A DNA stretch of 16,280 nt from Acd1 sp049973945 (GCA_049973945.1 JBMFJH010000026.1:1-16280), one strand, 5' to 3'. Shown: positions 7,802 through 15,830, counted from the first letter of the stretch. A program made the numbers and translations. The notes: generated by a model not told the origin, from the sequence alone.

Positions 7802-10800
7802 TCAAAGCTTAGTTATTGTGAAATTCTGAGCGTTCGCCGACTTCTGACAATTCCAACTCGTATCGATCACAATCTTTTCGCCCGTGCTATAGGTGAATAC
7901 GTACTCCTTTTTGTGAGTCTTCTTCTCTAATTTGAAGGCAAACCTTCCTTCGTATTCCTTCATGAGAGTATTTATGTCGTTCTGAAGGTTCGCGACCGTC
8001 TTTTTATAGTTCTGCTCGTCGACCCATAAGACTACCTTTACGTTTGGGTTCCCTTTCAGGACGTTCCTTACTCTCTCGAGACAAGACTTGTCGATGAACG
8101 CCGACGTGATTTCCACTTCTCTTAGGTCCTCGTCGGAGCCGAACTCCTCCAGGAGAGCGAACCCGTCATCGGAGGTTCCCTTGGGAATACGCACGCTAGT
8201 TCTCAACGAGTTAATCTTAGCGTTTAGCATCAAGTTGAGGAACGCGAAGAGTATCCTCCTGCTAACGAGCAGGTTCTGATGAATCGGGTAGTGGCACTTA
8301 TCGGACATCACGCATGAGGAACAGCCGTCAACACAGAACCTTCCCACCGCTATGTCTGCGTAGCTGAGCAGCGTTGACTCATCGGGCTTCTTGACTCCCA
8401 ATTTCTGAAGCTCTGTAGCTATCTTGTTCTGTCCTTTGCCGAAGTTCTCGGCGAGGTAGAGTTTGAACAAGTACAAGTCAGGCCTAACGTTCTTCCTTAG
8501 CAGTTTCGATAATCGTCTCCGCGCTACCCTCACGTATTTTGCGGTGTCGCTTTGAGGGCTGGCGCTCAGAACCCTCTGTTTCAGGATCTTGAGGTAGTCC
8601 ATGTCCGCCTTTATCGATGAGATGTGCGACTTCAGCTCGTCGTACACGTATAGTAGGAAGTCCTGGATTAACAAGCTCAAGTTATTATTATACGCTTTGG
8701 AAATCAGGTCGCTCAACTTTAACGCTCCGAAAACTGTGTTCTCGAATATGTATATCGAGTTGGCCGGCTTGGAAAGATCTTTGAGATCGAAGCCATGGAT
8801 ATAATAGTCTATTAAGTTTTCTTCTATGTCTAGTTTGTACACTAGGAAGTCCACGAGTTTGTGAGCGAGGGTATGAACCAGTACGTTGTATACGAAGTTC
8901 AGGAAATTCTCCATTTCCTTCTTGTCCTTCAGGTTCACGATTTGATTGTAGATGTCCGCATATCGAGTCCTGTCCTTTTGATCGTATTCGAGGAGCTTAA
9001 CGGCGTTGTAGACGTTCTGATTATTCGCTGACGTTAACGCGATGTAGTATTTCGTTAACAAAATTTCCAGGAGTTTTCGCCTGCCGTTGCGCTTGCTTTC
9101 GAAGAGAAACTCATATAATTTCTTTTTAATCAAAGTTTCATTTAATTCGATACGTATACCATTAGTGTCGTGAAGTTTGTGAACCAGTCTTGGTCTAATG
9201 TACAAGAACCTTGGATTATCTTCTATTGACACTTGTATTTTGTCGATCTCCTCGTACACCTTTAGCGACTTGATCACAGAGATCTTCATTAACGGCGTAA
9301 TCAAAGAGGACGAGTCTTCGATTTCGCCGGCCAGGTCTTGTTTAACAACAGGTATGGTCCTTTTCATCTGTTGCATACTGCGACTACTCCAATATCGACA
9401 AGCTTTCCTCTTGTGCTGTAACCCGATCGAGCAACTGTCCTTAAATGGACAGTCTTTTGCGGCCAAAGTGTTAGTGGATAAGGCTAGACCTATTCCGCAC
9501 GTTCTAGCGTAGTTAAGTATGAGGGGGTCGTAAGAAATCCTCAACTGTTGAGCCGAATTTCTTATCGCTGATATTATGCTGCTCAAATCGCTGTAGTGAC
9601 GCTGATTTAGCGCTAAAGTATTAACGTCGATTCCGTACTCTAAGAATAGAGGACGAGAGCTATCGTCACCCCTGCTGGAGCCAGGCAGAATCCTTATGGA
9701 ACTATTCAGTACGGTGTTGAGTTCGAGAATGTTGTAAACCCTGATTTCGCCTATTTGATCAATATCAACGACTTCGCCTCCGGTCGGTCCGAACTTGCCC
9801 ACGTTTATCGATAGGTAGAATGTGATCTTCTGCGCTATCGAACTGTCCCATACGTTGTTCTTCAGCTTCAGCGGGAACAACACTATTCCGTATCTCGGTA
9901 GATCTGGTTCACTGCCAGGGGACTTCACGTAGTTCTCGTAATTGAGGACTGTGAAGGGCGGGAACTTGTTTAGGGCGTCCATGAAGTCGTACTCCCTAAC
10001 AGGACCTACTCGCGACCACTTGTTGCCTCGCAGCTCGTAAAACCCGACCTTCACCTTCTTAACTCCCTTGTCCTCCACGTTTAGTAAGGACGGCGACAGC
10101 GACGAGTAATCGAATATGAACTCCCTCGGCGAAACTCGTTCGTCCTGCGCGTTGTCTAAACCGGATAACACTGAGATCATTTTGTCGCAAACTTCGTACT
10201 CGTTTATTCTGTAAGAGAAGGATTGTCTGCCATACTTATCCACCTGTTCACTCATCTTTTTTATCTCACTGGATATATTCTCTAGTTCGTCCCTCGTTTT
10301 CTTTAGTGCCTCAATTTTGACGAGGTGGACGTTGTATCTTAAATCATGGGATATATCGTTCAGCATTCTATCTATTTCGCCTAGGAGAGTGATGAAATCG
10401 TCCACTAATCTGCTCCCAACCTTGGGCACCAGAAGGGCTCTCGATAGGATTCTAGCCTCGTCGAATTTCTCATTTAATTTGCGAAGAGAATTGGATAAAT
10501 CTCTCAAGCTAGCGGGAATTTCATCTCGTTTAATTTTTTTAATTTCAATTAACTCTTCTATTTTCTTACTTAATTCGAGTAAAGCCTCGTTCGTTCTTCT
10601 TTTCAACGAGGATAAATTATTCGGAATCAGCTTTAGTTCCGCTCGACGAATTCCGTATTCCATGTCTTCCTCGAAGATCTGCCTACATCTCTCAACGTCG
10701 AGCGTTGTTCCTTTGCCGCCATTACATAAACCGACTTTGTCCAGGAAGTCGCTGAGGCTCTTGCTCACTTCGTTCGATCCGATGCTCCTCTTCAGTCCGG

Positions 10801-13048
10801 CGACAAAGTCGCACAACGACACCCCGTTGCTCACGGAACCCGGATTACTCTTGTACATCTTCAACGTACCGAGAAGTAAATGACCGAACTCCACCACCGG
10901 CTTAGCGTCCTTCAAGATCCTCAAACCGAGCTCTTGCCTAATTCTTTGACCGATTTCCTGCTTCTTCTTGTTGGAACCGGCAGAACCTGACAGCATATAG
11001 ACGATAGTGTCTATGTATTTCGTGTCATGAATTCTGTAACTTTGTAGGGGGACGTTCTTCGAGAGGATTATTCCCAACGTTATTCTTGGTATTGCCCCGC
11101 TCCTGGAGGCCCTGCCCAGCCTCTGAACTATCTCTACCTCACCGTCAGCTCCTGAGTTCAAGATGAACGAGACTCCTTCGTAATCTACGCCCACCTCTAA
11201 CGAAGACGTCGCCCCTACGGTGACGTACTTCCCCTCAGCGATCTCCTTGAAGGTGTTGAACTTGTTCGAAGCTTCCATGAAAACGATAGTGGACTTTTCC
11301 TCGATCGTTTTGCCTAGAGAGTTGTTGCCGTTACCGCACAACTGCGAGTACTTATGCGAAGGCAAATAGATATAGAACGGGTCTACGTCCTTCAGAGTCT
11401 TTCCGTAGAGCTGGTTAGAGTCCTTAACCCTGTCTTTGCACGGCTCACCTAGGCTTATGTTCTGTTTCAAACCGTCCCGAAATCTGCCTAATTCGAAGAC
11501 GTTGTTTATGAACACGATGCTCTGGTACAGATATTTCTGAGCGTTCGGTTGCTTCAAGATAGCGATAGAGTAGGTGGAAGCCAGAACGCCCCACAGCTGA
11601 GAGTAAGTCTGCCACGATATGTCGGGCCTTATCTCGAAGAACCCCAAGACGTAAAGCTTCCTGCCGATAATTGCTCGGCTTAACTTACCGCTGCTTATTA
11701 TGTCCTTGCTGCTGACGAACTCGATCTCGCTTTGAACTCTGCTCGGTTGAACGCCGAACAGCTTAGCGGAGAACTCCTCTCTGTTGGGAATTGTTGCAGA
11801 TACCCCCACGAATTTCACGTCTGGATTGACAGTCTTGATGCCCTCGAGTACGTACGAAACGGCCCCGCCCGTTACGCCTGTGTAAATGTGCATTTCGTCC
11901 ATAATTATCAAGCCGATCTTTTCGAAGTCGTTCACGTTAATGTCAGGCGAGTCGCCGAAGTCGAGGAGCCTGTTGGCGATCGTGTAAATGTTAGACACTA
12001 TGATGAGCGGAGGTTTATCCAGTCTCTTGTAACTCCTCGTGTCGTAGACCGGTAAACTCGTCTTGGAATACCTACACGAGCTGTCCTCACAGGCCGCTCC
12101 CCCGCCCGCGTTGACCCTCAACGCGTGACCGTTCGGGCACTTGATCGTGCCGTCCCTAATTGGCTCCCCCGCTCGCGGGGAAGCTTCCTCAGGCGACTCG
12201 CCGTCCCTCAATAGGATTGGGACCTCTATGCCTAACAGTTCCCTGAGTATCGAGGCCAGCATCACGATCCTGTTCGCGTTGTCTACAGCCAAGGCCTTCC
12301 TGGGGTATAACAAAAGCACCTTCTTCTCTGGATTGAAGTCGTGCTTCAGAAGGTAGTAGAGGATAGTGAACAGGAATATCTCCGTCTTGCCGAAGCCAGT
12401 CGGAGCCTCAATCACGACGTGCTTGCCGTTCTCTAGAGATTCAATCGCTTGCCTAATCATAGATATTTGGACAAGGTCGAGGCCGGAGTATTTCTTGCGC
12501 GTCAAATACTCCTCGACGATCTTGACGAACTTCCGGGCTCTTTCCTCACCCAAGTGCTTGTTCAAAGTGTTGACTAACTCTCGAATTTCTTTAACGTTCG
12601 AGTTCGGATCTAAGTGAAAGACCCTATCCTCTTCTGACGGAACAACTGCCTCGACCAGAACGAGTCTGGGTTTAACTATATAATTATGGGAAAAAGGGGC
12701 GGTCCTTAGGAACGCGCTGTGAAGGAAGAGGTCCATGTAAACAGACCTGAAGTACTTACCGTTTGGGCCAAAGTCGTACTCCACAAGCAAACCCTTCTTG
12801 ATCAGGTCCTCGAAAATTTGGCTAGGATTCGGCAGTTTCAAACCCTTAATTAGATCCTCTATTTCCTGCCTGGTAAGACCGTAAGCGTAATTTACTCTGT
12901 CTGGAGTAAGTTCGATTGGTTCAGACGGCTTACAAGCCTGCTGATGCTGATTTTGTCCATGTTGATTGGAGAGAATTCTTTTGCACTCCTCGAATATTAT
13001 CTGTTCCAAGACCTTAGTGTAGACGTTCGAAGTTAGCCCCTGTGACAT
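7802..13048 (-). CDS. giant DEAH helicase with DUF1998-like and PLD-like regions (DISARM-related)
   Basis: A 1748-residue superfamily 2 helicase. In order: a winged-helix-like region (about 45-110); motif I APTGFGKT (215-222); motif Ia LYPRKAL (247-253); a cysteine/histidine insertion (C304, H308, C320, C325); motif II DEMH (384-387); motif III VSAT (416-419); motif V TSSLEVGVD (614-622); motif VI QRLGRASRSG (642-651); a charged, coiled-coil-like stretch (about 790-910); a four-cysteine cluster C1184, C1200, C1206, C1217; a DUF1998-like HTLAH (1392-1396) followed by C1572, C1576, C1579, C1585 (spacing Cx3Cx2Cx5C); and a C-terminal PLD-like region with SAFIDKSCLERV (from about 1648) and H1712-K-K1714 followed by TSWN (1730-1733). 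The HKD aspartate is not at its usual place. DISARM places these functions on DrmA, DrmB and DrmC. It probably translocates on and unwinds foreign DNA. The fusion reading is inference from motifs. Confidence 0.8.
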   Translation of the reverse strand: MSQGLTSNVYTKVLEQIIFEECKRILSNQHGQNQHQQACKPSEPIELTPDRVNYAYGLTRQEIEDLIKGLKLPNPSQIFEDLIKKGLLVEYDFGPNGKYFRSVYMDLFLHSAFLRTAPFSHNYIVKPRLVLVEAVVPSEEDRVFHLDPNSNVKEIRELVNTLNKHLGEERARKFVKIVEEYLTRKKYSGLDLVQISMIRQAIESLENGKHVVIEAPTGFGKTEIFLFTILYYLLKHDFNPEKKVLLLYPRKALAVDNANRIVMLASILRELLGIEVPILLRDGESPEEASPRAGEPIRDGTIKCPNGHALRVNAGGGAACEDSSCRYSKTSLPVYDTRSYKRLDKPPLIIVSNIYTIANRLLDFGDSPDINVNDFEKIGLIIMDEMHIYTGVTGGAVSYVLEGIKTVNPDVKFVGVSATIPNREEFSAKLFGVQPSRVQSEIEFVSSKDIISSGKLSRAIIGRKLYVLGFFEIRPDISWQTYSQLWGVLASTYSIAILKQPNAQKYLYQSIVFINNVFELGRFRDGLKQNISLGEPCKDRVKDSNQLYGKTLKDVDPFYIYLPSHKYSQLCGNGNNSLGKTIEEKSTIVFMEASNKFNTFKEIAEGKYVTVGATSSLEVGVDYEGVSFILNSGADGEVEIVQRLGRASRSGAIPRITLGIILSKNVPLQSYRIHDTKYIDTIVYMLSGSAGSNKKKQEIGQRIRQELGLRILKDAKPVVEFGHLLLGTLKMYKSNPGSVSNGVSLCDFVAGLKRSIGSNEVSKSLSDFLDKVGLCNGGKGTTLDVERCRQIFEEDMEYGIRRAELKLIPNNLSSLKRRTNEALLELSKKIEELIEIKKIKRDEIPASLRDLSNSLRKLNEKFDEARILSRALLVPKVGSRLVDDFITLLGEIDRMLNDISHDLRYNVHLVKIEALKKTRDELENISSEIKKMSEQVDKYGRQSFSYRINEYEVCDKMISVLSGLDNAQDERVSPREFIFDYSSLSPSLLNVEDKGVKKVKVGFYELRGNKWSRVGPVREYDFMDALNKFPPFTVLNYENYVKSPGSEPDLPRYGIVLFPLKLKNNVWDSSIAQKITFYLSINVGKFGPTGGEVVDIDQIGEIRVYNILELNTVLNSSIRILPGSSRGDDSSRPLFLEYGIDVNTLALNQRHYSDLSSIISAIRNSAQQLRISYDPLILNYARTCGIGLALSTNTLAAKDCPFKDSCSIGLQHKRKACRYWSSRSMQQMKRTIPVVKQDLAGEIEDSSSLITPLMKISVIKSLKVYEEIDKIQVSIEDNPRFLYIRPRLVHKLHDTNGIRIELNETLIKKKLYEFLFESKRNGRRKLLEILLTKYYIALTSANNQNVYNAVKLLEYDQKDRTRYADIYNQIVNLKDKKEMENFLNFVYNVLVHTLAHKLVDFLVYKLDIEENLIDYYIHGFDLKDLSKPANSIYIFENTVFGALKLSDLISKAYNNNLSLLIQDFLLYVYDELKSHISSIKADMDYLKILKQRVLSASPQSDTAKYVRVARRRLSKLLRKNVRPDLYLFKLYLAENFGKGQNKIATELQKLGVKKPDESTLLSYADIAVGRFCVDGCSSCVMSDKCHYPIHQNLLVSRRILFAFLNLMLNAKINSLRTSVRIPKGTSDDGFALLEEFGSDEDLREVEITSAFIDKSCLERVRNVLKGNPNVKVVLWVDEQNYKKTVANLQNDINTLMKEYEGRFAFKLEKKTHKKEYVFTYSTGEKIVIDTSWNCQKSANAQNFTITKL

Positions 13049-13077
13049 AACTTGTTGTCTAAATTAAAGTAGGAGAG

Positions 13078-13090
13078 TTTAATAAATTAA
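13078..13090 (-). promoter_or_regulatory. candidate promoter of the helicase gene
   Basis: Reads TTAATTTATTAAA on the minus strand, centred about 35 nt before the ATG at 13048, which would give a leader of roughly 9 nt. A second AT-rich run (TTTAATTT, 13061-13068) is too close to serve as box A for this start. Confidence 0.4.
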
Positions 13091-13197
13091 GATCTTCAAA
13101 ACGAATTTAGGAGACATTCACAGGCACTGTTTTAACTAACTGCAATTAGCTCAACCTTCAGCCTCCTCCCCCTTGTTCATATGTTGAAAATAATCCC

Positions 13198-13326
13198 GTG
13201 ATACTGAAGAAGGTAAGGGGAATGACAGTCGCCTTCCCTTCAGCGGAGGTCATGAACGCTATCTTAAAGGACGCGGGAGTCAGGCCTGAGGAGGTCGAGG
13301 ACGTGGAGCTTAAGGAGGATAAGTAG
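13198..13326 (+). CDS. small conserved ORF, copy 2 (42 aa, unknown function)
   Basis: A GTG-initiated frame of 42 codons ending in TAG, sitting between the helicase and the AAA+ ATPase genes but on the opposite strand. It is 64% identical in protein (27 of 42 residues) to the ORF at 9-140, with the blocks VAFPSAEVM and RPEEVEDV unchanged and many synonymous codon differences, so it is likely to be translated or to descend from a translated gene. The acidic C-terminus and single predicted helix around residues 17-26 suggest a small adaptor or regulator, but no family is recognised. A plus-strand T-rich tract (13344-13353) begins 17 nt after the stop, which supports transcription as a unit. No clear TATA box stands at the proper distance from GTG; CATATG (13178-13183) is about 24 nt before the CTG at 13204, aligned with the internal ATG of copy 1. 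Confidence 0.5.
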   Translation: MILKKVRGMTVAFPSAEVMNAILKDAGVRPEEVEDVELKEDK

Positions 13327-13343
13327 GTGAAAGACAACACTAG

Positions 13344-13353
13344 TTTTTCTTTT
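13344..13353 (+). terminator. T-rich terminator of the small ORF
   Basis: TTTTTCTTTT on the plus strand, 17 nt after the TAG of the 42-codon ORF. It overlaps the last base of the convergent ATPase gene. Archaeal intrinsic termination commonly uses such oligo-T runs. Confidence 0.45.
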
Positions 13354-15011
13354 CAAGTCATCTTTGAGGTTCTGGAATCCTTCCAGTCGCTTATGATCTT
13401 CCTCACCTTTTCAACCCTTTCTTGATCCAGCGTCCCTAGGGTCGATAGCAACATGTCGGCAAATTTCTCAACGTTTCTGTCCTCCTTGCGTAGCATGGAG
13501 TAGATTTCCAGCGCTGACCTGACGGCCGCGGGCGAAAGGTTGAACTTGACGAGGCTGTCGCGGTCGTTCTTAAGCTCTCTCCTGATGTGCGCGACGAGGT
13601 CTTTGATTCCATTCTTTTCCTCATCGCTCAGGTCGTATTTCGTCAAGAACAAGTCTAGGTCTTCAGTGCCGTTTGGATAATCGAAGTAAAACGTCACGAA
13701 CCTCCTCGCCAGAGCGTCGCCTATATTGAACAAGTTCCTGGCGTCAACTAGGTTCATCGTGGTTACGAGCCTTATCTTCCTTAACGGCTCGTTCTGCTTG
13801 CCTTGAGCCTTTAAGCTCTCGTAAATCCTAACGAACTCCCTAGCATACTCGTCGACATTGCCTTCGTAGGACTTTATTTCGTCTGCTATAGAGTCTGGAA
13901 TGCTCCAGGACTCAGGGTCTGGGGACGAAAATATCGTGAAAAGCTCGCCGAAAGCCTTGTCCACGTCGGCCCTATTAATCTCGTCCAATATAACGAAGTA
14001 GTAGCCGTCACCCTTAATCCTCGAGGCCTTGACGTACGCCTTAATTAACACTCCGCTAATCCAAACAACAGAGCCGTTCCTGATGCTTTCGCCTCCAACT
14101 AGGTTCCTCCTAAACCAGAGGGCGTTGGCCGTATAGATTGTGAAGCACTCTTCACTGCCAGTAAGGGATCTGGCAATCTCAATCGCTAACCTCGTCTTTC
14201 CTACTCCCGGAGGGCCTACCAATATGACGTTGGTCTTTCTCATGGTGTTGGCAATCACTTCGACCCGGCCTTTGTCGATGAAGAAGTCCTCGCTAACGGT
14301 GGGAATCTGATTAACGCTCCTGCACTCAAGTTCCGCTGTCACAGGTTGCTGCTGGATTGGAACGGCTCTGCGGTGTGTCAACCCGGCGTAAAACTCAAGC
14401 GTTTGACGAATCTCATCCTTCTTAGACAATATGAACGCTTTGAAGCTCTCAATAGCTGCCTGGTTTGTTTCCTCGAAACAGTTGTTGCCCAGAGGCGACA
14501 CTCCCTTGAGTTGAGGATTTTCGCCCTGCCATTTCGAAGGATCTGAAGGGTTTTTGCGGATTGATTCGTGTAGCCAAAAGACTTTCATTCTGTAACGGAA
14601 GACCCAGTACCTATCGGGTTCTTCCCATCCTACGAAGTTCCTGGTGGCGTCGAAGCCTACGTCGGTTACCACTCCGAAGCCCAGCACTCCGTCATTGGCC
14701 TTAAACGCGCCGATTAGGACCTTCTCTAACTGGGGAAAGTAATACTTCTGCTCAGCCCTCAAGTACGCTTTCTTATATCTGTCCAATATGGCTGACGGCG
14801 AACTTATGTCGGCGGAGCCCCATAGGGTAAAGCCTGTCTCTCCCTCAAACGAGTATTTGATTGAGTTTACCCAATGATTTTTCGACCCTATAAAGAGGCA
14901 CGGAAGGAACTTATTCGATTCGACGAGGTTAATCAGCCTGTTGGTCGCGCTCTGTGGGTCTTTGAAGAGCTCCTCGAACTGCGGCCTTGCTTTGAGCCAC
15001 TCTCCGTACAT
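13353..15011 (-). CDS. McrB-like AAA+ ATPase with N-terminal EVE/YTH-like region
   Basis: A 552-residue AAA+ protein of the McrB/MoxR group. Visible motifs: Walker A GPPGVGKT (266-273); a 'NLVGGESIRNGSVVW' loop (about 303-317) matching the DLIGG...G..VW element of McrB-like ATPases; Walker B and its extension YYFVILDEINRA (337-348); sensor I TTMN (417-420); arginine finger ALARRF (433-438); and a helical lid. The N-terminal 160 residues contain LIGAFKANDGVLGFGVVTDV and later DRYWVFRYRMKVFWL, which resemble EVE/YTH (PUA-like) modified-base-binding domains; such a domain is known at the N-terminus of some archaeal McrB proteins. It may recognise modified DNA or a modified base and drive a nuclease, possibly the McrC-type protein at 3266-4588. 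It ends 305 nt from the start of the helicase gene, on the same strand. The ATPase call is firm; the N-terminal domain is inferred. Confidence 0.85.
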   Translation of the reverse strand: MYGEWLKARPQFEELFKDPQSATNRLINLVESNKFLPCLFIGSKNHWVNSIKYSFEGETGFTLWGSADISSPSAILDRYKKAYLRAEQKYYFPQLEKVLIGAFKANDGVLGFGVVTDVGFDATRNFVGWEEPDRYWVFRYRMKVFWLHESIRKNPSDPSKWQGENPQLKGVSPLGNNCFEETNQAAIESFKAFILSKKDEIRQTLEFYAGLTHRRAVPIQQQPVTAELECRSVNQIPTVSEDFFIDKGRVEVIANTMRKTNVILVGPPGVGKTRLAIEIARSLTGSEECFTIYTANALWFRRNLVGGESIRNGSVVWISGVLIKAYVKASRIKGDGYYFVILDEINRADVDKAFGELFTIFSSPDPESWSIPDSIADEIKSYEGNVDEYAREFVRIYESLKAQGKQNEPLRKIRLVTTMNLVDARNLFNIGDALARRFVTFYFDYPNGTEDLDLFLTKYDLSDEEKNGIKDLVAHIRRELKNDRDSLVKFNLSPAAVRSALEIYSMLRKEDRNVEKFADMLLSTLGTLDQERVEKVRKIISDWKDSRTSKMT

Positions 15012-15038
15012 GTTTCGTGAGGATACTGTTCTAACTCA

Positions 15039-15047
15039 TGATATAAC
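15039..15047 (-). promoter_or_regulatory. TATA box of the McrB-like ATPase gene
   Basis: GTTATATCA on the minus strand, preceded by a purine-rich BRE-like stretch (GAGAAAAGG). It is centred 32 nt before the ATG at 15011, which predicts a leader of about 6 nt. Confidence 0.5.
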
Positions 15048-15165
15048 CCTTTTCTCAGTCACCCTATAATTCATAGCTGATATTCATTAGTGTTCTTTGT
15101 ATTCGAGTGCATTAAGTATGTTTCTAAATAACTAATCAAAGTCCGACATTACGGCAGCGAATTCA

Positions 15166-15582
15166 TTAAATATCAGGGAGCCTGACGAAGTAGGTCTCCG
15201 CCTCCGTCCCAGTTACACCCCTCAGCAGCTTAACGTCTACCGTCAGGACGAGGTCGTTCAGGCTCATGGCTGCCGCTATCAGCGCGGCGTCGTACACTGT
15301 GAGGCCCAGCTTCAGCGCGAGATCGAACGCTCCTTTAATCACGCCCTCAACCTTAACAGTCTCGAAAGAAGAGAGCAACTCCACGGCCTTCTCGAAGACC
15401 TTAGTCGCATCCGTCTCATCTATCTCTCCCCTTGCCACCCTCTTCCTGATGGCGTTGGCCACCTCGTAGTACGCCAAGTCTAAAGCCCTCACTTCGTCCG
15501 CCTCCTCGACCTTCCGCCTCACGAAGTCGGAGAAATTTTCCTTAAAGAACAAGGATAGGACGGCCGAGGAGTCAACTATCAT
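15166..15582 (-). CDS. vapC: VapC-type PIN-domain ribonuclease toxin
   Basis: A 138-residue single PIN domain. The acidic active-site residues are in their usual places: D4 in MIVDSSA, E40 in YYEVANAI, D98 in VYDAALIAAA and D116 in TVDVKLL. VapC toxins are Mg2+-dependent RNases that cleave tRNA, rRNA or mRNA and are held inactive by the cognate VapB. Length is normal for the family and the sequence looks intact. The ATG at 15580-15582 overlaps the last 11 nt of the vapB frame, so translation is probably coupled. The pair sits next to the defence island, as toxin-antitoxin modules often do, but nothing in the sequence ties it functionally to the neighbouring system. Confidence 0.9.
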   Translation of the reverse strand: MIVDSSAVLSLFFKENFSDFVRRKVEEADEVRALDLAYYEVANAIRKRVARGEIDETDATKVFEKAVELLSSFETVKVEGVIKGAFDLALKLGLTVYDAALIAAAMSLNDLVLTVDVKLLRGVTGTEAETYFVRLPDI

Positions 15583-15805
15583 TCTCCCTGTCCTCCCTCA
15601 CCAACTCCCACGAGGGAGTTCCTATCTTGTACCTCTTTGCCAGTTCTTCTCTGAGCTCGTCGACCTCCTTCAGGATTCTCTTCCTCTTCTCTTCTCTGAC
15701 CACCTGCTCCAAATATTTCCTGACCAAGTCCGCGTAGTCGATGTTGAGCTCCTCCAGCTCCCTCTTGAGCTCCTTGCTGACCCTGATGGAGATGACCTCG
15801 CTCAC
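15572..15805 (-). CDS. vapB: VapB-type antitoxin, ribbon-helix-helix
   Basis: A small DNA-binding antitoxin. The N-terminal VISIRVSKELKRELEEL is a typical ribbon-helix-helix strand and first helix, and the C-terminal half is a long charged helix followed by a tail (about 60-77) that would bind and block VapC. The start was set at GTG 15805 (77 residues, beginning SEVISIRV after the initiator), because the TATA-like AAGTATATC (15831-15839) is then 26-34 nt upstream and because archaeal VapB proteins commonly begin at this point of the fold. ATG 15823 would add six residues (MHNRKH) but leaves the TATA element only 8-16 nt away. The promoter probably serves vapB and vapC together, and the complex is expected to repress it, although no operator repeat was identified. 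Confidence 0.85.
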   Translation of the reverse strand: MSEVISIRVSKELKRELEELNIDYADLVRKYLEQVVREEKRKRILKEVDELREELAKRYKIGTPSWELVREDRENDS

Positions 15806-15830
15806 GTGTTTGCGATTGTGCATACAAGTA

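Noticed and set aside
10317..10883. 188-codon ORF on the plus strand opposite the helicase
   Set aside because: Serine/leucine-rich antisense of the coiled-coil section of the helicase; no motif or ribosome binding site.
9..13326. The two small ORF copies as terminal inverted repeats of a 13-kb mobile element
   Set aside because: Although inverted, the copies are diverged at the DNA level in a codon-wise manner, show no target-site duplication, and one lies inside the island rather than at its end (the ATPase gene is outside it). Gene duplication is a simpler reading.
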